A DNA stretch of 64,000 bases from Scatophagus argus (lineage: Eukaryota; Chordata; Actinopteri; Scatophagidae), in assembly GCF_020382885.2 (NCBI RefSeq), contig NC_058515.1:11639223-11703222 (forward strand), in the 5' to 3' direction. Shown one piece after another: positions 48,589 through 61,288 of the stretch. Under the pieces are notes generated by a model. The model did no database searches and had not been told where the DNA came from. It saw only the letters and a program-made list of their open reading frames with translations. The position numbers were made by a program, and so were the translations under genes. Each line of letters begins with the position of its first letter. Position 1 is the stretch's first letter.

Positions 48589-51500
48589 TGCACGTTATCA
48601 CCAACCCTTTGCTTTCAGCTGGCTCTGGAGTTCGAAGAGAAAGAGGCTGTACTGAGGAGAATAAGCAAACAGAGCAAGACCATGAATAAAATCAAACGAG
48701 GTGAGTCCTCACAACATTCAGCTGATGATTATTTTCATTATTTGTTTAAAAAACAGTCATAAAATTGGGATAAATGATTCTTTTTGTTGTTTCATCCAAC
48801 CAGAAGTGTAAAAGCCAAAAGTCATTTAAAGGGCAATTTCACCCAAATTACAAAAACACAACATATTTTGTCTTTTTTCTGGTGATAAATGGTTTTGTTT
48901 GATCTTCTGAGTTTTCCTGTTGCAACAGCAATGCAATGTGTGTGTATTATTACTGCAAAATGGTGAGTTTTTATATAAAATAGAGAAAAGCAACAAATCA
49001 TAATGATTTAAATACTTGAATATGATGTAAATTAGTGAATATATGACCTTTTTGCTTTGATTTATTTGACAACTTAATGAAGCAGTGGATCATTCCGGCG
49101 CTACGTTTCAGCTTCCGTTGCCCAGTCAAAAACATAATGAATGACATCATCATCATCATCATCATCACTGAATTTCATGTGTGTTCTTTATGGGTGTGTG
49201 TGTTTTGTGTGCACAGTCTCCCAGCTTGTCACAGAGGAGTTCACAGAGATGTCTCAGAAGCTGGAGCTGGAGCAGGGCCTCCGGCAGCACGCCGAAGTCT
49301 TCGCCCACCAGGTGTGAGCGCGTGGCATACGTGTGTGTGTGTGTTTGTGTCTGTGAGCTGTGTGTACACGTGTGTTTTTCTGCAAAACATTTTGTCATAC
49401 ATTCACACTTATAGATACTGAGGGTGACAGGTCATGCCACAGGAAGGGAGCAGGAGTGTTGGAGCTGACCTTCGGGCAGCTGGGGCAAACACACCAACAC
49501 TTGGGCAGAAATGGGGAGGTGGGATTGGGGGTGCTTGCACACATGCACACACACAGACACACACACTGACACACTCTTCTGCTGTCAGAGTGCAGATGAT
49601 GTGGCAGGACAGGGGAAGGAGTCTCCTTTCTCTGTTTTCACATGGATGACACTTTGGTCAAATCTGGGCTCTCTGGGTGAGGCGAGGCATTCACACAAGC
49701 ACACACATACAAGACAAAAGCAGACACACACACTCACAGACATGCGGGAAAAACACCAATTCACTTAAAACCCACATACCCAAACACACTTTTTTTTTGC
49801 TGCCCCAGCTGCTCATATAATGAAGGCCTTTTCTTTCAAAAACGTGTCCCCGCTCCCTTCCCTTCCCCATTTAGCCCCTCCCTTCCCCATAATTAGTGGT
49901 CATCATTGCCGCTGAAGGAGAATAGCGGTCTTTAAGCACAACCTGTCTTTGCCTGACACCTTTATGTTTTGCCGAGCATATAGCAATTGTCGCCTTTGTG
50001 CACGGTGTCCTCCATTTACCGGACAGGCGCACAATGGGCTGCCTCGCAGGGGTCCTTACCTGTGAAAAGGACCCCCAACTGTTCACACAATTCAGCCCCT
50101 TTACTCTCAATTCATGGTAAAAGACCCCCCTGTGCTGAATGCCTCTTGTGTGCACTACTATTTGTCTGTTTTCATGTGTTTTGAAAACACATGAACACAC
50201 CATTCACACCTCTTCTCTGTGATGCATGGTGGTATAATGATGCAGGGCCTCAAACAGGAAACAATTTGGCTGTTTTTTTTCACATCTGTGTGTGTGTGTG
50301 TGTGTCTCTTTGTCCCTTTGTGTAGCTGTGTGTGATTGGGTCTGCGTGTTTGTATGTATGAAATAATTGCGCTAATTGCTGTGTGAAAATTGCTCTCTGC
50401 TTAAGGGAGACCAGAGATTAGAGTGGTGTAATTTGCAGCGCAGAACCCCGTGCTGCATGCGCTGATACAGAGCTCACCAAACCCGCTGCTTCGGTTTGTC
50501 CTCACAGGTCGAAATGCAGAAACCATTTTTTTGTTGTTGTTGTCACGCTCTCTGACCACAGGCCTGCTCTCACAAGGTGCCCATTTAGTCAGTCAAAAAG
50601 ACCAGATCATGCTTTAATGACTTTTCCACGGTTCTACCAGGTGATTCTGATATTTTTAGGTGTTTGTATATTAAAAAGGCGACTCCAATTAAAAAGTTAT
50701 TGCCTCCTATTGATCGCATTTTCAGGTGCCTCTCTTACATTAATGACCAATTGTATTAAATGCCTTGTTTTTTCTGTGGCTACGTGCTCATGAGCTACGT
50801 TAATGTCCTCTGCCAGCATGTTTTTGTTTCTGTGTTCGTGTTATACCCGACTTGATGTGCAAACTAGTTTCCCTTCGTGGATTAATTAAGTTATTTAACC
50901 TCACAGATCTATGACATTTTCCCTGCATATATGATATTAAGCATCACACAAGCTCATGCAAAAGAACAAAAGGTTTGTTTAGAGCACTCTGAGCGTCTGG
51001 TGTATTTATTAGTCACACCACAGAAGAAAGAATCACCAGAGAATGAAGGCTGTGCTTGACATTTTGCATTTTTCCTAACAAGCCACTTATGTTGGAACAT
51101 CGGAAAAACGATGCTTTGTCTCGCAGCTAAATCATCCTGTTTGCATTGTTATGACTCATCAGTGAAGCCGATGAGTACCAAGGCTTCCAAGTCATTGTTC
51201 AGTCAAATATTGGTTTGAAAACATTTTCTCTGCATTGTGACAACCTCCTGGGGGAAGAAAATGAATCAACAGCCACTCATATTTCACTTCATTCTCCTTC
51301 TTAATTGTGGTTCATTGTCACTGATGCATTTCTTTCCCATTTTCGCGGAGGCGGATAATCATGAGGAAGAGCGGAAGATGTCAGAAGGTGAAGCTGGATT
51401 TGTTGTGTCTTGTCAGATGGTGGCGCAGCAGAAGGAGACCCACGGACAGAGCGTGATGCTGCCGCAGAGCTCAGAGATCGGCCTGCAGCTGCAGCAGGCG

Positions 51501-51641
51501 CTGGAGCAAATCTCCACCATCAGCAAAGCCCTGTGTGATGTACAACGCTTTTACCAGGACCAGGTGTGTGCAGCTGTGATGAAAGAGAACAAAATGCATA
51601 TCCACTTTGACCTTTTTATGTTCGTCATCATGTCTCCTGTT

Positions 51642-51686
<45 letters not shown>

Positions 51687-52442
51687 TTGTCATTCCTGTC
51701 AGAGTGCTGTGGAAGGCACCAGCGTCCTCTCTGAGCACCAGAGCCTGAAAGAACAGCTGGAGACGAGCAAAGAGGAGACGAAAGCCTTAGAAACTCGGCT
51801 GTGTGAGGCTAACAGGACTGTCACGCAGCTCCAGGACCAAGGTAGCTGCCAGTAGAGACACGTTTCTCAGCAGAAACAAGCCTAATGGTAACCGCAGGAA
51901 AGAGTGAAAAGCAATGAGTGACTGCTGAAGCCAAAGTGACAGCAACTTAGGATCCAAATATTTAAGTTGTTGTTGATAAATGAAGTGCAGTCCTTTGAAA
52001 GCTTTTCTTTCTCTCTGGATTAGACCGGTTTTACATTCTATATGGTTCAATGTGATTTTGCATTGTCCAGCCGAATTCGCTCTTTGTTTATGACACCGAT
52101 GATCAGATGTTTTGTTTTGTTCTGTTCCTCTGCAGTGAAAGAGCTACAAGATAAACTGAACAAGGAGGACACCACTGATGAACCGGAGGAGAGTTCTACT
52201 CCTGCTCCTGCTCCTGCTCCACCTCCACCGCCTCCTCCAGCTCCTCCACCTCCTCCACCATGCACCACTGCCACCAAGTATGCCCTTTCCCTCTGTCATT
52301 AAAACAGTGGGGAGCGTGGACAGTCTTATAGTTTCACATGATTGTTAAAATATTGATTCAGAGGCTTTTTACACTCAACAATAACAACAGCAACAACAAA
52401 AAATCCTCACCCACCCAGTATGATGAATCTGACCCTTGTGAC

Positions 52443-52492
<50 letters not shown>

Positions 52493-54075
52493 ACAAAGTT
52501 CACTTGACTTCCTGAGAAGCAGAAGGAAAGAAAAAGCCAACAACGCTGAACAAAACAGTGAGTCTCACACGGTTAAAGTCTCCCTCCAGTCAAAAATGTG
52601 TTTTTCCTTCTTGCTGTTCCAGTTGAATTTTCGAGCCTGGCTGTGAAGAGTGATGTACATGCAGAGTCTGACACTATCGGACTGTTTCCACATTCATCTG
52701 CTGAAAGTGTAAATTCTCTCTTTTCATGCAGTAATTTGCGCATTTTTTTTCCTGCCTTAAATATCTCAGAAATGCATTAGAAATTTTTGATGTGTGGCTC
52801 GAAACAAGCACAGATGCAATCTTTAAAGTAATTCTCGGATTTTTAGGATATTTCCTTTTTGGTTTCTCAAAACACAGTAAACAATACTTCATCTCTGATT
52901 TGAACACTCTGTTTTCCTGAAAATATGCTACAGTGACACTGCAGAAGTGGCCGTGACAAGTTTAAATATTTTATCCATTTCTACTCTTTAAGAATCAGCA
53001 CCCTTTTTGGACATGAAGACGAAAGCTGTGGATGAAATGATGGAGAGAATAAAGAAAGGCATCGTCTTGAGGCCTATCAAGAGAATACAAGTGCGCAAAT
53101 TGCATTCGCAACTTACACAAACTCATATGAGTGCAAAAGACAAAGTAATGAATAATAAGCTCTGACACTAACATCTGACTTTGCTCACAGGATGACAACA
53201 GCTCATGGCAGGTCGGTTTTCCCGTACTTCTTTGTCACTTTTTGTTTTTATCATAAAGCAGCTGTGAACCAGTTTTATTCACTGCCTTCAAATCCTAAAT
53301 CCTCTTACAGGACCAGAGGAGTGAAAACAGGAAATCAGCCATCCTGGAGTTGAAAGGAATGCTGGTAACGTACTTAAACTCACATTAGTATCCTGATGCT
53401 AAAGCCTTGAGTGATAAATGACATCTTCATCCATTCTACACACCAGGACAACATGAAACATCAGCCCCACCGCAGGGTGTCATCCAGGAAGGGGTTTGGC
53501 CGAAATGTTGGGGAGGCAGAGCTCCTGCAAGTCCTCCAGAGGAGGAGGAGGGTGATAGGCGAGAACCAGGACCAGCCTTCCTCTGGACAAGCACAGGGTA
53601 CGCTGTCCCATCAGTCCTGTGTTCATAATGACACGACAGTGTGTGCTGTCTTTCATTGTTGCCTCTTGTGTCCATGTCAGTGGTCTGTTTAGGGCCAGAG
53701 GTATGCTGAGGCACGACTCAATTAGTAATCGTCTCAAAGGATAGTTTCACATATTTCATTAAAATCCAAATTAGGATTACAATATATCTTGCTAGCATTT
53801 CAACACATTACAGATCAGATACTTGAGGAAAACTAAGCGTCTAAATAATCCCCTTGTGACTGTGTTTGAGCCCTTGAACAAAGGAGTAGTTTTTGGACAA
53901 CACAGACAGCGAGCAAGTAGATTCTCCAAAATGGTAGAATGTTCCTTTAATAATTTGAGGCCACTAATAGGAAAACAAGTCTATGTTTATTTTCATTGTT
54001 GCATAATTTTTAAAATGAGATAATGCTTTTTTTTTTCAAATTTTTCAGATTTGTGTCTAACCAGAGGATGCGGTC

Positions 54076-54106
<31 letters not shown>

Positions 54107-54274
54107 TCCTGGTCAGACCCTCACTCAGGTCCACAGGCTGTCCCAGCAGCAGGAGATGTTCCCTGGGCAGGGGAGTGCGGCAGCGCCCCTGTGCTCCGGA
54201 GGCTGAGACAGAACCGAGAGAAGAGAGACTCTCGCCTCAGAGCATCAGCACTGCTCTTCAAACAAGACGACTGA
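45202..54274 (+). CDS. Shootin-family coiled-coil protein, 17 coding exons
   Basis: Paralogue of shootin-1, which links actin retrograde flow to L1-CAM through cortactin in growth cones. Coding exons: 45202-45214, 46360-46409, 46751-46811, 47097-47191, 47699-47894, 48436-48533, 48619-48700, 49217-49311, 51417-51563, 51703-51841, 52136-52277, 52499-52557, 52999-53090, 53191-53211, 53311-53364, 53447-53597, 54117-54274. All have GT-AG borders and matching phases, giving 550 aa (human shootin-1 is about 631). Family blocks: CRESAEALA, TKENKVLKRQS, VSQLVTEEF, a proline run (APPPPPPPAPPPPPP) after a long coiled coil, then AVDEMMERIKKGIVLRPI, ILELKGML and AELLQVLQRRR. Ser85 in KRQS aligns with the PAK1 site Ser101 of shootin-1; at the second site (Ser249) the basic residues are replaced (HGQS). 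The N-terminus is about 16 residues shorter and acidic. The start exon (13 coding bases) is the least certain part; the other exons are well supported. Exon 13 uses AATCAG as acceptor because the nearer TTAAG breaks the frame. Confidence 0.88.
45540..46060. repeat. Probable degraded dispersed repeat, intron 1 of the shootin-like gene
   Basis: Phrases such as CTAAGCTAGGCTAAACAC, CTGTCTCTGGCTCCAT and CAGTTAGCTTAGCACA are hallmarks of an abundant fish repeat rich in GCTAGC/TTAGCTTAGC words. The copy is diverged and its edges are uncertain. Confidence 0.4.
47218..47580. repeat. (CCTTT)n array and decayed polypyrimidine tract, intron 4 of the shootin-like gene
   Basis: About eight perfect CCTTT units (47221-47261) pass into some 320 bases of degenerate TTTCC/CTTTC sequence on the plus strand. 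Open frames across it on either strand are low-complexity shadows. Confidence 0.9.
48542..48587. repeat. (GT)n microsatellite beside a splice donor
   Basis: A 46-base GT run begins eight bases after the exon 6 donor (exon end 48533). GU repeats in pre-mRNA bind CELF proteins and TDP-43, so its length could influence splicing of exon 6; the intron is only 85 bases long and more than half of it is this repeat. Confidence 0.95.
48815..48985. repeat. Degraded teleost dispersed repeat fragment
   Basis: The words TTTAAAGGGCAATTTCACCCAAA-like (start near 48826) and GGTGATAAATGG recall a common fish repeat whose ends read AAAGGGACAGTTCACCC. It is diverged and recognised from memory only. It lies in intron 7 of the shootin-like gene. 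Confidence 0.35.
49790..50130. promoter_or_regulatory. Candidate enhancer in intron 8 of the shootin-like gene
   Basis: Intron 8 (49312-51416) is the second longest after intron 1. This block is unique, GC-balanced and rich in homeodomain-type words, including ATAATTAGTG (49889-49898), the reverse complement of the CACTAATT motif found in pairs at 29061-29081, plus CAATTCA and CATTTAC words. Such an element could act on vax2. This is called from composition and motifs, not from alignment. Confidence 0.28.
50171..50195. repeat. 25-bp perfect inverted repeat
   Basis: TTCATGTGTTTT (50171-50182) and AAAACACATGAA (50184-50195) are exact inverted repeats around a single G, in intron 8 of the shootin-like gene. 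Cruciform-prone; no known element recognised. Confidence 0.7.
50540..50830. promoter_or_regulatory. Second candidate regulatory block in intron 8
   Basis: Unique sequence with clustered sites CTTTAATGAC, CCAATTAAAA, CTATTGATCG, CATTAATGACC and CAATTGTATTAAAT, i.e. many TAAT/ATTA cores in about 180 bases. No coding potential. Function is inference. Confidence 0.25.
51642..51686. repeat. (GTT)n microsatellite upstream of exon 10
   Basis: About fourteen GTT units end 16 bases before the exon 10 acceptor (exon start 51703) and occupy the place of a normal polypyrimidine tract. Confidence 0.95.
52447..52491. repeat. (CT)n microsatellite forming the exon 12 polypyrimidine tract
   Basis: A 45-base CT run ends seven bases before the exon 12 start (52499) and must serve as its pyrimidine tract, so repeat length is part of the splice signal. 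Confidence 0.95.
53191..53211 (+). other. 21-nt in-frame microexon of the shootin-like gene
   Basis: Exon 14 encodes only DDNSSWQ, with phase 0 on both sides, so it can be skipped without a frameshift. Its acceptor reads TTTGCTCACAG, with a TGC just upstream, the kind of context used by the neural splicing factor SRRM4; its donor GTCGGT is weak. Both are typical of regulated neural microexons. Inclusion is inferred, not shown. Confidence 0.55.
53735..53960. repeat. Probable degraded dispersed repeat, intron 16 of the shootin-like gene
   Basis: It begins with AAAGGATAGTTTCACATATTT and ends with CCAAAATGGTAGAATGTTCC followed by TTTAA, resembling the two ends of a common fish repeat (AAAGGATAGTTCG ... 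AAAATGTCGAACTATTCCTTTAA type). The interior is diverged. Confidence 0.35.
54075..54102. repeat. (CT)n microsatellite upstream of exon 17
   Basis: A CT run of about 28 bases lies just before the exon 17 acceptor (CTGGTCAG, exon start 54117). Confidence 0.95.
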
Positions 54275-54385
54275 CAGTACTTACTGCAGGAAATGACATA
54301 GATAATAAATATAACTTCTTGTCTTTAAGAGTCATCACCTTTCTATGCCAAAATGTACAGTTTTGTTGATGAAACAATTCAAACA

Positions 54386-54391
54386 AATAAA
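54386..54391 (+). terminator. Polyadenylation signal of the shootin-like gene
   Basis: Canonical AATAAA 112 bases after the stop codon, followed by a T-rich stretch. This gives a short 3' UTR. Confidence 0.7.
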
Positions 54392-55258
54392 GACCTGAGT
54401 TATATTTACCTAAAATAATGTCAGATGTCAGGTGTAACAGACAGTGGGTGCAGGTGTCAGATCCCACGTTCAGGACTAGGGAAAAACAAAGACAAAATAT
54501 TTTTTCAAATGCCATTTAACTCAGATTTTCTTCAAATAGCCAGAACTTGTTGCGTGCCAAAAGAAACTCATTGAGTCGTGTTTAACGTCCATCGTCTCTC
54601 TTTTTGGGTGCCTGCGTTTGAGCTGATCTAAGTGCAAGTTACGGGATTTTTATGCCACAGAATATAAATAGAAAATGGCCTGGACCATAAAAGAAAAACA
54701 CTTAGGTTATGTGAATACTTCTCTCCCCCTGAGGTGTCTGTTTCTCAAAGTGCCATCCAGCAGAAAGATGAAGGCTGCCATTTATTTAGGCACATTAAAG
54801 CCCTCACACCCAGAGTCCAGAGGTGTTCCTGAGATAAGAGCCTCAGGTGATCTGTGTCACTTCCTCCTGAAAGTATCTTTAAATGTGGCAGGTCGCCTTT
54901 TGTTTTCTCACCTTCACACAGATACTGTATATGTGTGTGCATGCATGCATGAATGAACACATACGCCCTCGCACCAAGCTATCGAGCCGTATCTATCTGC
55001 CTATATGCCTTTGCGAAAAGCATTTGAAAAGAAGATGAAATTACTCCCACCTTTGACTCTGACACCATTTTAGTGTCTTTGCACTGTTTCACATTATATA
55101 TTTACCTTATTTAGCTCTTTTTACTAGAAGGTCTCGGTCTGTTCACTCTCCGGCATACATTTTTTATTGTTTCCCTCCTCAGTCTCAAAGGTGTTAGCTT
55201 TTGGGATGCAGTAATGTATTCTGCCCCCTCTGTGTTATTGAAGCAATGCACATAAGGC

Positions 55259-55314
<56 letters not shown>

Positions 55315-56009
55315 TATACAGAAACTGAGAAACAGGAAGCTTTTAAACTTATTCAACTTCATTCAAGGCTACTGATGAAATGGGAAGGATGTTGTGTAGA
55401 ATTACATGCTTTGTCTAATTTATTAAAACAGATGAGGATTTGACCATGCACACTGTAGTGAATTCATCAAAGCACATCATGAGACATTTGGTCACAAACA
55501 CTCAAACTATGTGTTTTTAAAACACTGCTGAAGAAAGGAACTTTGGGAAGGCAGTATCCCCTTTGCACTCTAAAAACTTTTCAGTAAATTTAGCCACCTA
55601 TCACATTCCTCTTCTGGGTCATTTAATTCAACCAGGGACCTAACCTACCACGCTAACCAGAGCTCCTCTTGTCCACATGCTGAACTTTCCTCATTCCAGA
55701 TGAGACCCGCACCTTGACTAAAATGGTAGCTCGTTGACGTGAATGTGTCAGTGAGGCAAATATAAAAGTGCTATATAATTGCAGCCAATTCCCACGCATT
55801 TCTTAGGACAGATCTTATCTAATTTAACTTATCCTCCAACCACAGATGGCGCTACAACCAAAACAAGTCCCTTCTTTTCTGCTCTCTTCAGTCTGTGCTG
55901 AGAACACACGGGGAGGAACTTTGACCGCTGCGCCACTGCTAGTTAGCAGCCAGCTATCAGTTTTGTGTATTATTTTCATATTTCTCTGCGTTGTTTCATA
56001 TGCAGAAAA
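54392..56009. other. Spacer between the shootin-like gene and tex261
   Basis: Holds a compound (GT)n-(GA)n microsatellite (55261-55311) and otherwise unique sequence. An AGATGGCGCTA word (near 55844-55854), which resembles a YY1-type promoter element, lies about 160 bases upstream of the tex261 ATG and may mark its promoter. No further exon is supportable. Confidence 0.55.
55261..55311. repeat. Compound (GT)n-(GA)n microsatellite
   Basis: A 39-base GT run passes directly into about 12 bases of GA. Confidence 0.95.
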
Positions 56010-59307
<3,298 letters not shown>

Positions 59308-59550
59308 GGAGCTCAGTCCTGGGGTGCAGCCTCTTGCGTCGGGGTGCGCGAGTGAGTGTATGTGTTGGAAATTAGGGGGGAAGCAGGAAGGACTGTGGAA
59401 ATTTGTTTTTCGGATGGGACTTAAACAGGGCAGCAGCCAAAGTGGAAGAAGAGCACATGAAGAGGACGGACCAATGAACAGATCAGAGCTTCCTGCTGCA
59501 CGAGCCCACAAAGTTTGCACAGGCCACGTTTGTCTGTCTTCGTCTGTCCT

Positions 59551-59578
59551 TGTCTGTCTGTCTGTCTGTCTGTCTGTG
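59551..59578. repeat. (TGTC)n microsatellite in the tex261 3' UTR
   Basis: Seven TGTC/CTGT units about 245 bases after the tex261 stop codon. Confidence 0.9.
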
Positions 59579-59682
59579 GTGACTGCCAGCAACATCTACT
59601 AGAGAACTCACTGAGGGGATCTTGTCCATAGTGCAATGCTTTTGAATTCTGTTGGACTCCTCCATTTTTTTTAAGCTTTGGT

Positions 59683-59688
59683 ATTAAA
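59683..59688 (+). terminator. Candidate tex261 polyadenylation signal
   Basis: ATTAAA, a common variant signal, 376 bases after the stop codon, followed by GT-rich sequence (TGTATGTGCG). No closer AATAAA was seen. Confidence 0.4.
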
Positions 59689-59699
59689 ATATGTATGTG

Positions 59700-61210
59700 C
59701 GGGGTCTGAAATTAACAACCACAAAATACCTGTAAATTCTGACTTTGGCAGATAAATCCTTATCGGTTTTCTTCTTGAGATGACATCTGCTGTCATTTGT
59801 GTATTGTGTGTTGCTCACACTTCATCTGATTCACTACACAAAATGGCATTAAGAGACCAAATACAGCTAGCAACAACTTGAAATGAGACATAAATGTGAT
59901 GACTTAAAAGGTTCCTTCTGGCTAAATCCAGATGTTCAAGCATGGATTTTGGTAAGTAAGTAAGCCTAGAAAGTATAAAATGGCTTTAAGTGGCAAACCA
60001 GCTGCTAGAAACACAGAAGCACACTGAAGCTCTCATTGATATTACTTTAAATGAGAACAGGCTATCTGAAGTTTAATTCTAAGTAATTTGCTTCTGTTCT
60101 ATGAAAACTTCCAGTTCCATGGTATAAATACTTCTAGCGCTGATCACTTCATAACTAAATACTCTTAAAGTGATATTCAGCTATCTCTGACGCGTGTCCA
60201 CAAAAACGGTGCACTTTGTTTTTTCTTGTCTCGCTTTAATCACCCGCACTGCAGTCTACAACAGCCCTGTCTTCTCTGAAAGTCTTTTCTGTTTTTTAAA
60301 AAAATAATAGTAATAACTAATTTTTATTTTTACACTGAACGTTTAAATTGAACTGACATCAAAGAAAAATTCAAACACTTCCGAAGATCAAACCGTGCAG
60401 TGACCCAGGAAAGCTTACTGGTGTCAGGGACAAGAACTGCTCAAAGTGGTTTGATGAAAGTACTATTAAAGGAGCCGAAATTCTTTTTTTAATGTAGGCT
60501 GGTATGCACAAAAGTGTGTCATAAAATAAAAGAGATTTTTGCTGAAATAACTCAGAGATTAAATGATTCTTTTCATGGGTTGGTGTGAAAGGAAATAAAA
60601 CCAAAGTAGATTTACTGAGCCTCGTCGTTTCCAATTAAACCAGGTTAATCCACCCGCTCGGTGTTAAATTTCATTTGCAGTGAGCTCCACAAAAATGTGT
60701 GTGTGGTATGTGTGTTGGACTGTAGCTAGATGACATTTTGTTATTCAAGTCCCATATGGCTCGGTCACAGTGGGTGCATCAGGTTGAGGCTAGTCTGCTC
60801 TTTGACCCCCACTGAGGTGTGAAGTGCTTCATGAAGTAAAGGAAAAAGACAAAACCACAACACACACTCACATACACACACCTTTAGCTGACAGGCCACA
60901 GCTCACAGTTACACACATGCTGTTGACAAGCCCTCACCTGGATCCCCAGTCATTACCCTGGGGGGGATCAGTGAAAGTGCAGGGATACATCTGTGACAGG
61001 TGACCCAGTTCAGTGAGGTTTTCTCACCTTTCCCTCACCCTTCCCCCCCCCCGTCTGCTTTTGGAGGAGCAGTGTCTGGAGTGTGTGGCATTTTTAATTT
61101 TGTCACTTTGAGCTGAAGTTGTGGGGTGGCAGGATGTCAAGCTAAAAGTGGCTTCTTTCCATGTCCAACAAGCCGGGATGTAAAACTATAAGAAATGTTT
61201 CACTACCTGA
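59700..61210. other. Convergent spacer between tex261 and ankrd53
   Basis: Unique AT-rich sequence with a short C run near 61044-61053. No gene, RNA or clear repeat is supportable. Confidence 0.6.
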
Positions 61211-61215
61211 TGGGT

Positions 61216-61221
61216 TTTAAT
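61216..61221 (-). terminator. Candidate ankrd53 polyadenylation signal
   Basis: ATTAAA on the minus strand, 67 bases past the ankrd53 stop codon. Confidence 0.4.
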
Positions 61222-61288
61222 ACATTTTTTTAAACACATCTACTAGTTTCAGGTCTAGCTGAGACTCTTCCAGTACAGAGTGGAAGGA

